Positions 25,715 to 37,541 are shown, counted from the first letter of the stretch. The stretch is 64,000 nucleotides of DNA from Nageia nagi (GCA_050084985.1 JBITNC010000001.1:102052001-102116000); one strand, 5' to 3'. Notes: generated from the sequence alone by a model not told the origin. Numbers and translations are program-made.

Positions 25715-26413
25715 ATTCATATTTGTGATGATAACTTCAACCTAAGGAGGATTTTGTGCTATATAGTGTTGATTTTATTGTACACCTTTGTGGTAAGTTC
25801 ACTCTATGTGAGGAATTTGTTGTACATATTTTTAAAGCAAAAGATTAGCCAATATAGCATTGTTTAGTTATCCATGTGTGAATAATTTTTATATGTCCTT
25901 TTAGCATTATTTAGTTATCCATATGTGAGAAACTCTTATTTGCATGCTCTATTTTTTAATGATAATCAACACATGTTTTATATATAGCAAGTGATTATGA
26001 GTTTTTTAGCATGGCATCCTTGTGATGACCTATAGTGCACCATTGATTAGTTCATGATGGCATTTGTGTGATTCATATATCCTTGTTGAGGTCAATATGT
26101 TACATTTAACTAATCTTGTTATTTGAATTGCTTATGACTTGTAGGTTCCTTTGAGATTGCAGGTTACTTACTTCAGGTATGGAGGCTCTTGAAGACTCTT
26201 CATGATTTTTAGTCAGATGACTACTTCATGTACATTGAAACCAATTATGGTTAATGATTGTATTTGGCAAAGTGGTGAGTCTCAAACTAGATCTTTCTTC
26301 ACAAATATGTAAAAAGTTCTCATCTCTATTATATCTATTTGGAAGAGAACTCTCTTACTTTCTCTCTTTGTTCTCTCTTATTCGCTCTATCTCTATATTG
26401 CATTAAGGGGGAG
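25715..26413 (+). other. copia C 3' untranslated stretch and polypurine tract
   Basis: Non-coding. It ends in AAGGGGGAG (26405-26413), a clear polypurine tract abutting the 3' LTR. Confidence 0.8.
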
Positions 26414-26896
26414 TGTTGGAATGTATAATGCATTATTGTAAAGGTTTGTATTAATCCTCTTTATAAATTCACTAATACTTAAAGGTATCATTCGATACTT
26501 TAAGTATTTAAATAAATATTATAATGTAACTTGTCCTACACTCCATGTCATGTGCATGCCCTTTGGGTAAAAGGATGTGCATGTCATGCTTTTATACATT
26601 GGCTAAAAGGGTGATCCAAAGAGGGATTTTGGCCTATAAATAGAAGGCTCCCTCTTTGTGATGACACACCAATTTGTGAAGTAAAGTTATCCTATATGGA
26701 AGCATTTAGGAGAAAAGTAGGAGGATTGTAAGAGTTCATATTTTTTTTTTAGTGGATGTACTCCTAGTTGAAGGAACCATTTATATCTTGTGTTATCTTT
26801 GTGAGATTGCTTTGTGAGTTTGTTAAGATGTGTATTGTGAGCTTTCATGTGATCTTGGGAGTTTGGATTTGTTTAGTTTATACTTCAATTCTCTTA
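26414..26896 (+). repeat. 3' LTR of copia element C
   Basis: 483 bp, pairs with 18450-18929. A TATAAATA box is at 26635-26642. It is followed by the GGAAG duplication and then the LINE. Confidence 0.92.
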
Positions 26897-26901
26897 GGAA
26901 G

Positions 26902-27623
26902 CTCATCTACCTTGCATCCCCATGCTTTAGTCACTCGTTTCTTGATCAAATCAAAATAATTTATAAGATAGAGTTTATTTTTTTGGATATTATTTTTTTG
27001 ATGAGAACCTATTTCATAGAGATTCAGAACTTTCTTAAACTTAATAGCTTCTTCTCTTTTTTCCCTTCCAATAAAGATTGTATCATCCACAAATTGATAA
27101 TGTGTCATTGCAATATAGTTACGAGCTAAAAAAACACCTTTTATTTCTTGGTCTTCCTAAGATTTCTTGATCATCCTACCAAGTGCCTCAGCCATGATGA
27201 TGAATAGGTATGGTGATAGGGGATATCCTTGTTTGAGACCTCTTTTGAACTAAAGTAGCCAGTTGCTTCTCCATTTATGATGATTGAAAACATAGGAGAT
27301 GAGATACATTCTATTATCTAGCTTCTCCATATGTTTCCAAAGTCAAGTTTAGCCATCACCATATCTAGGAAAATCCAACTAAATCTATCATAGGCTTTTT
27401 CCTTGTCAAGCTTTACTATCATGGTGGGAGTTTTCTTCTTATCAATTTAATGGAGAGTCTCATGCATTTGAATTATTCCATCCATTATTTATCTCCCTTT
27501 AACAAATCGATCTTGCTCATTTGAAATGATTCAAAGCATAATCAATTTCAATCTTTCTACCATTATTTTTGTGATTGTTGTATAGACTAAATTACATAGA
27601 ATTATAGGTCTATACTCTTTGAA
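26902..27623 (-). pseudogene. LINE reverse transcriptase core, N-terminal part
   Basis: The minus strand begins at RT motifs (FKEYRPIILCN at about 27622-27590). It continues with EQDRFVKGR, VKLDKEKAYDRFSWIFLD (about 27415-27360) and the catalytic box HYQFVDDTIFIG (about 27105-27070), then GCKVDELP up to the C insertion. The Asp pair is present but the box is F-V-D-D rather than the usual F-A-D-D. There are internal stops. The endonuclease domain expected before this point is absent, because element A gag sequence begins directly at 27624. Confidence 0.85.
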
Positions 27624-27637
27624 AATAGGTACATATT

Positions 27638-30600
27638 ATGAAAAAGTTGTTTAATTTGAAAATGAATTAAGGTGGAAACATTAAAGACCATGTGAATAAT
27701 ATTAATAGTGTGACATCTCAATTAGATTCAATAAAGATTGATTTTGATGATGCGATCAAGGCATTGTTACTCTTGTGCTCTCTTCCTGAAAGTTGGAATA
27801 TATTTGTTATGGTTGTTAGCAATATTTATTCTAACTCAAAACTTGTACTTTATGAAGTAATTGATACAATACTTAGTGAGGATATGAGGGGAAATCCATG
27901 AGTGAATATTCTACATCTAGTTTAGCACTCACTACTGAAACTAGGGGAATATCAAGGGAAAGAGGAAGGGGTAGATCAGGAGGTAGATCTCAATCTCAAT
28001 CAAGTAGAGGTAAAAAAGAATTTAGAATGTTGGTATTATGGTAAAAAGGGTCACCTAAGGAGAGAATGTAGAAATAGAATGAATAAAGATAGCAATGATG
28101 GTAATGCTAGTTCAAGTAGGAGTTAAGAAGCTAATGTTGCAAATGAAATTTTACAAGATGCATTGATATTGTCTCTTGATAAAAATGATGAATATTGGGT
28201 CATTGATTATGATGCCTCTTTTCATGCTACTTCTCATAGAGAATATTTTGTAGAATATGTTACGAGTGACTATGGTGAAGTATTGCTTGGTAATGATCAT
28301 CCATGTAAAATTGTTGGAATTGATATAATAGAAATGAAACTTCCTAATGGCACACAATGGAATTTGTATGAAACAAGACACACTCCAAACTTAAAAAGAA
28401 ATCTTATTTCAGCTAGCAAATTGAATAAGGAAGGGTATATAATTTCACTAGGTAATATCTCTTGGAAAGTAACTAAAGGCTCATTAGTAGTAGCAAAAGG
28501 TTCAATGGAAGGCATTTTGTATTTACTTACCAATGTATTAAGCTATTATATGAATCTTGTTTCAACAAGAGAGAATGCTACCATGTGGCATAATAGACTT
28601 AGACATATGAGTGAGAGAGGTATGAAAATCTTACACTCTAGAAAGTTGCTTCCTAATTTGAAAGAGGTTGATTTGGGATTTTGTGAAGATTGTGTTTATG
28701 GAAAAAAAAGAAGAGTGATTTTATTAAAAGTCGGTAAAGAAAGAAAGAAAAAAATTAGAACTTGTACACACTGATTTATGGGGACCATCACAAATAACAT
28801 CACTTGAGGACTCATATTACTTTGTACCATTTATTAATGATTGCACTATAAAAACATCGGTATTTCCACTTAAAAAGAAAAATGATGTGTTTGAGGTGTT
28901 TAAGGTTTGGAAAGAATTGGTATAAAATGAAACCAATAAAGGGATTAAATGTCTAAAATTAGATAATGATGGTGGATTTTATGGTAAGAATTTGATGATT
29001 TTTGTTCACAAAATGGCATTAGAAGGATTAAGGTAGTTCTTAGAACACCTTAAGAAAATGGGGTGGCTGAAAGGATGAACAAGAATATATTGAAAAGGGC
29101 AAGAAGCATGAGTATACATGCTAGTTTACCTTTGTTTATTTGGGCTAACATGGTTGATACTACCATGTATTTAATTAACAAGAGTCCTTTTACTACCTTG
29201 GATGGAGGGATTTCAGAAGAAGCATGGACATGTAAAAAGGTAAATTATTCTTTCCTAAGAGTATTTGGTTGTGAGGATTATGCACATATTGATAAGGAGA
29301 ATAGAAAGAAATTAGATGCAAAGTCTCAAAAATGTTATTTCATTGGGTATGGAGTTGATGGCTTGGGATATAGGTTTTGGGATGTTGATAACCGTAAAGT
29401 CGTTAGGAGTAGAGATGTTTTCAATGAAAAGTTTTTGTATAAATATAGGTTATAAGAAAATCAAAAGGAAAGGGAATAACCAAAGTATGTGGTTCTTGAT
29501 GATGAAGGAAAAATCAATCTTAAACTTCAAATAGAAGCTTCTCCACAACCACAACATAAGAATAAGGAGAAGAACCTCAAACATCACCTACTCATGTTAT
29601 GAGGAGATCTTCAAGGATAAGTAAAGTCCCTCAATGTTTCTCTAATTATGTAATGCCTATAATGGAAAGTAAGTTACCAAATCATTTTAAACCTGCACTT
29701 CATTATGTGTTTTGATGAAGCAAAATAATATAGTACATAGGACAAGTGGGAGCTTGATATAAAGGAAGAAATTGACTCATTACTTCAAAACCAAACATAG
29801 GATTTGGTGAAACTCCCTAAAGGAAAGAGAGCCTTGACAAAACAAAGGATGTACAAGTTAAAGGATGAAAGTAATGAGAAGAAAAGGTATTAGGCTAAGC
29901 TTGTGGTAAAGGGTTATGCTCCAAATAAAGGAAGTGATTATGATGAAGTTTTCTCACTGGTTTTCAAGATGACCTAAATTAAAATAATTCTTAGTATTGT
30001 TTCTTCAAAAAATTTATTTTTTGAACAATTAGATGTGAAAACAACATTCCTTCATGGAGATTTGGAGGAGGAGATCTATATGCAACACCGGAAGGGTTTG
30101 CGATAAAAGATAAAGAGGGATTTATATGTAGATTGAAAAAGAGCTTGTATGGCCTCAAACAAGATCCAAGGCAATGGTATTTAAAATTTGATACATTCAT
30201 GGGAAAACAAAAGTTTATGAGATGTGAATCTGACCATTATGTTTATTTCAAAAGAATAAGTATAGAAAATTATGTTATTTTTCTCTTGTATGTGGATGAC
30301 ATGCTTGTTACAGGAATTAGCAAGAAGAAAATTGATGATCTCAAGGAAAGGTTTTCCAAAACATTCAACATGAAGGATTTGGGTGAGGCAAGGCAAATCC
30401 TTGGTATGAAGATCAGAAGAGATAAAGAAAACCACACTCTCACATTGTCTCAAGAAGACTACTTTGAGAAGGTATTAAAGAGGTTTAACATAAAAAATGC
30501 AAAGAGTGTTACACAACCCTTGGGACCTTAATTCAAGATTTTGAAGGAATTATATCCAAAAACATAAGAGGAATATGATTATATGAAGAAGGTTCCCTAT

Positions 30601-31224
30601 GCTTTAGCAATTGGAATCTTAATGTATGCAATGGTGCGCACTAGACCAGATATTGCACATGCAGTGAAAGTGGTGAGTAGGTATATGAGCAATCTAGGTA
30701 AAGAGCACTAGAAAGCAATAAAATGGATTCTCATGAATTTGAGAGGTACATCCAAATATGCAATATATTTTGTAGATTCTAATGTTTGCTTGAAAGATTT
30801 TGTAGATTATGATATGGGAGGTGATCATGATGTTGGAAGAAGTACCACATGATATGTCTTTACTTCAAAACTCCAACAAGTTATGGCTTTATCTACCATC
30901 GAATCAGAGTATGTTGCTGCTACTAAGGTAAGCAAGGAGCTGGTATGGTTAAAAATATTGATGAAGGAGTTGGGAAAAGATTAGGAATATGCAACTCTAT
31001 GGAGTGATAGCCAAAGCATTATTCACCTTACAAAGAACTCTGCATTTCACTCTAGGACCAAGCACATTTAGCTAAGATATCATTTCATTAGGTCAACATT
31101 GGAGGATGATTCAATTAGACCTGGAAAGATTCACATCTCTCATAATTCAATGAACATGTTGAAAAAAGTTATGACAAAGGAGAAATTGAGCTATTGCTCA
31201 ATTTCTATTGGTCTTAAGAAGTAA
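27638..31224 (+). pseudogene. copia A gag C-terminal part and pol
   Basis: Gag resumes (NNINSVTSQLDSIKIDFDD, 27692 on). The zinc knuckle at about 28028-28070 reads CWYYGKKGHLRREC, with the second Cys changed to Tyr. The protease site near 28200 is DYD instead of DSG. GAG-pre-integrase (MWHNRLRHM) is at 28583-28720. Integrase spans 28755-29455, with HTDLWGPS, LKLDNDGG and ENGVAERMN keeping Asp, Asp and Glu. RT runs at about 29770-30530, with the YVDD box at about 30290. RNase H runs to 31224 (ALSTIESEYVAA, near 30890). The order is that of a Tnt1/Retrofit-type copia. Frameshifts and stops are many; the RT 3' part (30133-30531) is the longest open piece. Confidence 0.88.
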
Positions 31225-31291
31225 GGCCAAGATGAGAAGCTTTTTAGTACCTTGTTGTGCAAAGAAATGTATCTATCTCCAAGTAGGAGAT

Positions 31292-31833
31292 TGTTGGGTT
31301 GAAGCCCGATTACCAAGATAGATAATGCTACCAAAAGGTTAATAATAAATAACAAATAGTTGGAGGAATAAAGCCAAGATGGAATTACAATCTATTGTGT
31401 AAAGCTAGGTTAGATATTATGTTGTTTACAAAGAACATGATATTATATATAGGCCATGATATATAGATTAAATGTGTATAATTGTTGTGTATAAATCGAG
31501 CATTTTAGATTGGTAATATCTATTAGAGAGAAATACATATATTGATTAAAATATATAAGTGTAATCTTTGGTATTAAATGTTCAGCAGATATAGAACAAC
31601 AAGGAAGTGTTGTTGATGCATTTCTTTTTGGATGTAATGGATCCAAGCACAAGGACTAATAGCTTCTCCAAGGATGTAGCCCACATTGGGTGAACCTAAT
31701 TAATTTTATCATATCCCCATTTGTGGTTTGGATTTTATTTACTGTTTTATGTTCACATTATTTATTTTGCATATTTAAATCAAATAAAATATATATCGCT
31801 TGCTGAATTATGAAAAATTAATTTGTACTAACA
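31292..31833 (+). repeat. 3' LTR of copia element A
   Basis: 542 bp, preceded by the purine-rich AAGTAGGAGA (31281-31290) and followed by AACAA, the right target duplication. Confidence 0.9.
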
Positions 31834-31838
31834 AACAA

Positions 31839-34293
31839 CCTTCTTTCAAGCTATTGATTATAACCCTCTTTTAGATGTTTCTCTCTTATGATTTAGCTAT
31901 AAGATCTACTGGTGTCCAATATAGAACATAGACTACACATTCTCTATTTTTATTAATATTTTGATCAATTTACTAAGGAAACCAAGTTAAAACTTCATAA
32001 TAATGATGTTTAGATCCCTAGCTAGCAATATTCATTGGGTATGGATTCAAAAGAGAACAACAACAATTAATAATATTGCTATATTCTATTCAAATGATGT
32101 AACATAAGTAGTCATACCAATGTAAAAAGAAATACATAGTAATTAATATTCAAATAATATAATACTTTTAAAGTAATTAATGAGGAAATATTCAAACAAA
32201 AGAAAGATGAGCATAAGATGAAATATTTGTATTGATTATTTGAAGAAATGTTATGTAGGAACTATAGATCATAATAAACGTGCCACATTCTTTTTTACAA
32301 CCTCATATATTCAAATAATGTAGTAGAGGGGAAAATATTTTATATCCTTATCTTTAGTCAGTCCAACTCGATCACAAGCATTGGAAATGGTCTTAAAAAA
32401 TGAGTAAAACTACATTTTATAAACAATAATTGAAGACATATGTAAGAGGAAGGATACACAAAAGAGAAATAACATATAATATAACTCTTATGTCAAAGTT
32501 CTAAAATGGAAAAAAAATCCTCATTCTTCTTTATATTCTTCCTTCTTGTAGTTTTCCTCATGTAGGAAAAAGTTCTTCTCCGTGTATGTGATATTCCCTT
32601 GATAAAATAAAATATTCCTTTTAATACAATCCTAATCAACTTTTCTCATAATTTTTAGGTATGGAGATTCCACTACCTAAAAATGTGTAATTCTATTATT
32701 CTCCCCCTTAAAGAGATACTAATAGGTGTTTCTATGAAGAACCCCCTATTAATCAATCTTTTTATTAAGTACATTAATGGATGATTCTTCCATCTTATAC
32801 TATGTACCAATCTCAAACTTTGAGGCTCTCTTTAATTCATCTTTTAGTATTAAGACATGATTGTGTTTATCATATTGTACAAAATAAAAATATTCTTTTA
32901 TTATCTTTTCTATCTCCCTTTTTTGCTAATTTCAAAAGCAGATCAATATTTTGGTCTCCTACTCTTTAATCATCTTCAATACTTTTTATCAGTACTATTA
33001 ATAATTATTGTATCTCACCCATCCTCAAATTGCCCTAACATTCCATCCCTATAAAATTCCATCTCCTTTTTATTCCTTCAGCCCACTTTTCTAGGTCCTT
33101 TATCTTAGTTATTACTTTCTTTTCCACCTTATCATAGACTTGTATCTTGAATAATTCATCAACGTAAGAAATTATGGTTGTAGGATGTGTTACACTAGCA
33201 ATATTTTCATGGTACCTTTTCACATTTGCCAATGTATTGGTTACCTTATCTCTTATTAGTTTGTTATCTTCTAGATAATATATGGTCATATTTGTTATCT
33301 TCTTCATTATTTCAAATTATTTTGAGAGTTCAAACAAATTCATTGCATGGGATTTACTTTTTCTCTATCACTCCATTGATGATATCCTTGATGGTGTAGC
33401 TTTTATAAGGATCTTATTCATTCAATTACTTCATAATATTTTTACTTTCCTCTTCTACCTTTCATGTTTCCTCTTTTAATTTCCTTTCATATTTGAACTT
33501 ATGAGTTTTATCTTGAATTTCCTTCAATTTTTCTTCATATATTTGATTTGTAAGATTTCTTCCTTAAGATCTAATATTTTCATAGTCTTATTAGAATAAG
33601 ATATATACTCTTTTGTTAATATTTATAGGGGTTCTCTTGCTAATAGTTAGTGTATATTCTTCATCACAAATTTCCTTCTCATAATATCATATACTACATA
33701 TTCACTATTCAATTCAAAGTATCTTAAAATTATGATTTCACCCAGGGAAATAAACAACAATGATTTATTGTAAAATAATGATTTTTTATGATTTTATTTT
33801 TGTAATTTTCTATTTTTTTACTCACTAGCTTGGGCCTAGGTAGTCTAATTTTACTGGGCTTATTTTTTTCCTTGGTCAGGTAGCCAAAACTTTATAAATT
33901 TGAAGTATTTTTGAATATAAATTAGTCAAACATAGCCTCATCAATTTTGTAACTTATCACCTATATTTTATATATATTTTATTTTTTCTCAAGTGAATCG
34001 CATATTGAACCCAAGTGCTATAGTGAAAAGAATGCACATCCAAAATAGAAGAAGATTATCCTGTTAGAGGAGAAGATGGGCATCTTGTTCAAGAAGACAA
34101 GCATCTTGTTACAGAAGATGAGTGTCTTGTTGTAGAAGATAAGCCTCTTGTTGCATAAGAGAGCATCTTATCAAAGAAGACGAGTGACTTGTAACTTCCA
34201 GAATGTAATAAAATTATTTTTAATATTTTAGATCAAATATGATCTTTAAATGATTCTAACTTTACCATTAGATATATCTCATCGAGTATATGT
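31839..34293. other. intergenic, no gene supported
   Basis: AT-rich. On the minus strand at about 33570-32930 there is a lysine/glutamate-rich, coiled-coil-like reading (the longest piece, 33307-33035, is open) with many stops. It may be the relic of a retroelement linker or other protein, but no domain is recognisable. Nothing else is seen. Confidence 0.45.
34060..34195 (+). repeat. short direct repeats, GAAGATGAGCATCTTGTT type
   Basis: Five degenerate units of about 27 bases (GAAGAT-GGGCATCTTGTT, AAGACAAGCATCTTGTTA, AAGATGAGTGTCTTGTT and so on) lie just before the foldback, whose arms carry the same GATG.GCATCTTG words. The two probably share an origin. Confidence 0.6.
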
Positions 34294-34536
34294 GAAATGA
34301 GTAATCACATGACCCCCTTTGGATTAAAATCAAGCTCTACAAGATGCTTGTCATGTTACATCTCAAGACATTCATCTTGGTATGTCAAGACGAGTGTCTT
34401 TACATGAAGATGCTTGTATTGACACATGAAGACACTCATCTTGATACATCAAGATGGGCATCTTGAGATGTAATATGATGAACATCTTGTAGAGCTCAAT
34501 TATGATCCAAAGGGGGTCCTGTGACTACTCATTTTA
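34294..34536. repeat. foldback inverted repeat with arms of about 115-125 bp
   Basis: The left arm (from GAAATGAGTAATCAC at 34294) and the right arm (ending at about 34536) are reverse complements over most of their length, with scattered mismatches. Both share the words GAGCTCTACAAGATG or its complement and a GACCCCCTTTGGAT block. The centre is near 34405-34412. No ORF is present. This fits a foldback or MITE-type element, or a hairpin RNA source. Confidence 0.75.
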
Positions 34537-36282
34537 GAGATCATATCTAGTTTAAATTACTATAAATATATTTATTAGTAATATCATTATTTTTACTTTA
34601 AATTCTTAAAAATTTGAAATATCACCATATCTTTTTAGGTTTATTTTTGGATATAATTACCAAGATTTTGAAAATATTTTACCACTCTTTTATTTATTTT
34701 GATTCATCAAAATTGCTTAAGTATAACTTTGATTTCACCTTTTTATATCATTATTATTGTTTCCATGGTAGAAGATTTAAAGACTTCTATTGGGATATAT
34801 TTTATAATGATTTTAGGATACTTCTCTTCTATTTTATTCCTTAATGTTATTGTAGTACTCTCTTTGGCCTTCAATTCTTAGCATCTTATGTGCATGAGAA
34901 TATGTAAGGTTAGGTACTTGGAGTTAATTATTCCTTGAGATATTTGCTAATCCTCTTTTTTTTTGTTATCTTCCTTATCAATCCAAAATCTTCCTTATCA
35001 ATCCAAAATCAACTCTCAACTCTCTTGTATTTGCAATAATGTAAGTTGGTACCATAGTGAACTATGTAACTACAAGTTACATTTTCTTCGTTTACTCTAA
35101 AATCTTATCCTTTATGGTGTTACTTTGAAATGCAATAATCTATTGGGATGAAGAAGAGGAGGCTTCCCCTGGCCAAGTTAAAAGACTTATCTATCTATCT
35201 ACATGTTCAAAAAAATTCAATAATATAATTAATAATTTATTTATACAATAATAGCTTAATTAATGATTATAAACATAATTCAAAATTATTTTTAGAAGCA
35301 TGATTTAGAAAATAATTTAACATGCATTTTATAATTTAATTTTTAACATGTCATGTTTTATCATTTCAACTTCTTCATGAATGTACCTTATGTAAAGGAG
35401 TGATACCATACTTTTTGGACATCTCTTCACTTGTAGTGAATTATAAATTGATCCCATATATTGATAATCAATTATGTTGAGCATGACACATTTTTTTTCT
35501 CAACATCTATTCAATTTTAATGAAATATAAATGGATTACCATGTATTGAATACCCAATGGTATCATATTTGAAGAGCACAAATTCTAGAAACATAATTAA
35601 TCATAAAAAAATATTTTTAATCATAAAAGGGGATTCTATTATTATTGAAAGGGAACAAAGCATTTTTCTAATCTTTTATATTTTTTAATATCATTATTAA
35701 AAAATATCTTCATATTTTATTTATTTTTTAAATATTGGTAAACTCCTTTTTTTAATTTCAGAGTAAAGTACTTCAACTCATTCGAATACTTCAATACATT
35801 CTCACTTAATCCTTAACTACCCTAACATAAATGAGCAAGATCTTCAATTTATTATTTATAAAAAGAATGCTTTGATTTTAATTACTATTATGCACTAGAT
35901 GGTTCATTTACACATTAAATTCTATAAAACCCCACAACTAATCAAAATCATTTAATAATTATTTGATTATTGGTAAAATAAAATATCATAAAACATACTT
36001 TTATCTGTTAAAAAATTATTGATCCTAAATACAAAATACTTTCAATTTAAATTGGATTCTATGACTTTTTTCTATATAATTCTAACTTAAAAAAAAACAT
36101 GTAAACTGTTAGTTCATTATTTAATTTAATTTTAATATTTAAGTAAATCTAAATCCAAAAATTAGCCTAAGCCATGAGGATGACTTCTTCCTTCTAAACA
36201 CCGTTCTTTAATTATGCACTCTTATCTTTTGCTAGAAAAAGGATTTTAAAGCTTCTATGAAGAATTTTCAATCCGAGAGGGC
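34537..36282. other. intergenic, no gene supported
   Basis: Very AT-rich. A 20-base word (CTTCCTTATCAATCCAAAAT) is directly repeated at 34971-35010. No coding region, RNA gene or element end is recognised. Confidence 0.5.
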
Positions 36283-36489
36283 TCAAAATCCGGTACAGTG
36301 ATCATCAAGGGCCAACCTTCCAACAGATGCAAGCATTTTACCACATTTATGAAATCCCACCAATACTCTGTGTGCTATTGCTGCTGCTGCTACATCTTTG
36401 GGCACGGAAGACTTGTTGGCAAAAGAAATCATAAATATACATTTAAGGTACACGTTACAAATTGCAGACAGCCGACTAAGCCCTGGCAA
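36283..36489 (-). pseudogene. possible gene remnant, unrecognised
   Basis: A minus-strand frame contains SSVPKDVAAAAIAHRVLVG and ends LALDDHCTGF. Its base composition is richer in GC than the neighbouring DNA and the peptide looks like real alanine-rich helix, but I do not recognise a family. No start or splice signals can be assigned. It is on the same strand as the UPL3-like fragment but probably unrelated. Confidence 0.3.
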
Positions 36490-36756
36490 GTAGTTGTCAT
36501 AATTCGTACTGTAAATAATAAAAATGATCCTTCAAAATTTTTATTTACAAAAATAGTTGTAATTCCATTAAATTTTATTTATGTGCTATATTTTTTAAAG
36601 AAGATTTTCAATTTCCTTAAGAAACAGGTTCGATGGACAATAGCAAATCTTATTATCATTCCATGGAAAACCCCATCAATCATAACATGATCTCATTTAA
36701 CATATATTTAAAAATCAGGGAGAAATACATCTTCCAATATTTGAACCTTTGTGTTG

Positions 36757-36823
36757 TCCATTTTCAACTACTTGACTGTTCATTTTCAACTACTTGACTG
36801 TTCATTTTCAACTACTTTACTGT
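36757..36823 (+). repeat. tandem repeat, three units of 22-23 bp
   Basis: The unit is TCATTTTCAACTACTTGACTG, three copies nearly identical. It borders the UPL3-like remnant; on the minus strand it multiplies a Val-Val-Glu-Asn-Glu coding segment, so it arose by slippage inside the former exon. Confidence 0.85.
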
Positions 36824-37088
36824 TCGACTTATCTGAAGGCACAACAGTACCAGAGGAACTCAATGGAATTGATTCTGAAATCTGATCCTTCCCTGAGGAA
36901 GAAGCCTGTGCTGAAAATGAGATTCACGCATCTGAACTGCATGAAGAACACCTTCTTTTACAATCATCTTGGAAAAAATATCAGCAAGTTTTTGCATCAG
37001 AACATTTGCTATCTTAAGGGCAGCAATTCAAACATGGGGATCCTTTGAAGGTAGAACACCAGCCAAAAAAAGTGTTGTGTAAAAATTC
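36800..37088 (-). pseudogene. UPL3-like HECT ubiquitin ligase fragment (ARM-repeat region)
   Basis: The minus strand from about 37088 reads LFLAGVLPSKDPHV, a stop, then IAALKIANVLMQKLADIFSK and MIVKEGVLHAV. After a frame change comes a Ser/acidic stretch (QASSSGKDQISESIPLSSSG). The pattern AGVL..KDP.V...AL.IA..LM.KL...FSK...EGV.HAV followed by a Ser-rich linker is that of plant UPL3/UPL4, nuclear E3 ubiquitin ligases that polyubiquitinate transcription factors. Only about 100 residues remain; no HECT domain is nearby. The assignment is from remembered family pattern, not a search. Confidence 0.6.
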
Positions 37089-37290
37089 ATCTTCTGAGAT
37101 TGTGGATAAGTTTGATCCGTTGTAAAGTTTTATTCTGAATGCAGTTTATTCTAAATGCAGCATTATAAAAAAAATATACATATTTTTCTTGTGGAAAAGA
37201 GTGAGATGAAAGAAAGGAAGAAATCTTATTAACATCCATGGGAGACGGCCTATGGGATGACTGTAGGGAGTACATTGTATCATTCTTGAT

Positions 37291-37347
37291 GGGATTTGAA
37301 CACGAAGCACTCTGTAAAACAAGATCACAATATGATCAACTCAACCA
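37291..37347 (-). repeat. possible tRNA-derived SINE promoter (A and B box)
   Basis: The minus strand has TGGTTGAGTTGA (37347-37336), 11 of 12 to the Pol III A box TRGYNNARNNGG. After 34 bases comes TGTTCAAATCC, about 9 of 11 to the B box. The spacing is normal for a tRNA or SINE. A cloverleaf is not convincing, so a decayed SINE head is likelier than a tRNA gene. Confidence 0.35.
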
Positions 37348-37541
37348 ACATGGGAGATGCCCAACAAATAATTTAAATTCAATCGTGATGATTTAAAGTG
37401 TTAGTTGAATGATTTTTTTGTAAATACAAATTTTAGGAGATTATTTTTGTAATTTTACAAATTGTGAGAGCCATTTTTATAATTTACCTTTTTTACATAT
37501 GATGATGTTAAGGCAGAGAAAGAAGCGGAGAATATCCGTTT

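Larger units (their letters stand above)
18450..26896 (+). mobile_element. Ty1-copia retrotransposon C, full length, sibling of B
   Basis: LTRs are 18450-18929 and 26414-26896. The flanks GGGAG (18445-18449) and GGAAG (26897-26901) are a target duplication with one difference. Excising the element rejoins the LINE reading CKVDELP + TRYLGIPL in frame, which proves the boundaries. It has an intact PBS and polypurine tract, a long leader, and gag-pol at 21765-25714. The LTRs differ at about 6% over the first 170 bases by eye. Confidence 0.94.
1897..27623 (-). mobile_element. 5'-truncated LINE-type retroelement, interrupted by three LTR elements
   Basis: Minus-strand pieces are 26902-27623 (RT core), 17100-18449 (RT C-terminal part and zf-RVT), about 15275-17050 (unrecognised ORF), 11116-11357 and 1897-2438 (tail). 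The plus-strand run TTTTTTATTTATTTATT at 1895-1911 is the complement of an A-rich LINE 3' tail. Both outer edges carry nearly the same target sequence (AATAAGGTACATCTT left, AATAGGTACATATT right), a duplication of about 14 bp as expected from target-primed integration, and it restores the gag of element A. The 5' end starts inside the RT domain, so the endonuclease is missing, which is typical 5' truncation. One doubt is whether the 15275-17050 ORF is part of the same element. Confidence 0.75.
985..31833 (+). mobile_element. Ty1-copia retrotransposon A, split by nested insertions
   Basis: Two related LTRs of about 540 bp (985-1525 and 31292-31833) both start TGTTGGGTTG and end TACTAAYA. They are flanked by the identical 5-bp duplication AACAA (980-984 and 31834-31838). 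Without the LINE-type unit at about 1897-27623, the element is about 5.1 kb, a normal copia length. Gag starts just after the left LTR and breaks off near 1896; the same gag resumes at about 27638, followed by pol in copia order (protease, integrase, RT, RNase H). The two LTRs differ at roughly a tenth of positions by eye, more than those of B or C, so A is the oldest layer. It is non-functional because of many stops and frame breaks. Confidence 0.92.

Noticed and set aside
33035-33307. 90-codon minus-strand coiled-coil-like frame as a gene
   Set aside because: Surrounding frame is riddled with stops, no start context or domain; kept only as a possible relic.
37291-37347. Functional tRNA gene
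   Set aside because: A and B boxes are present but no acceptor or anticodon stem folds convincingly.
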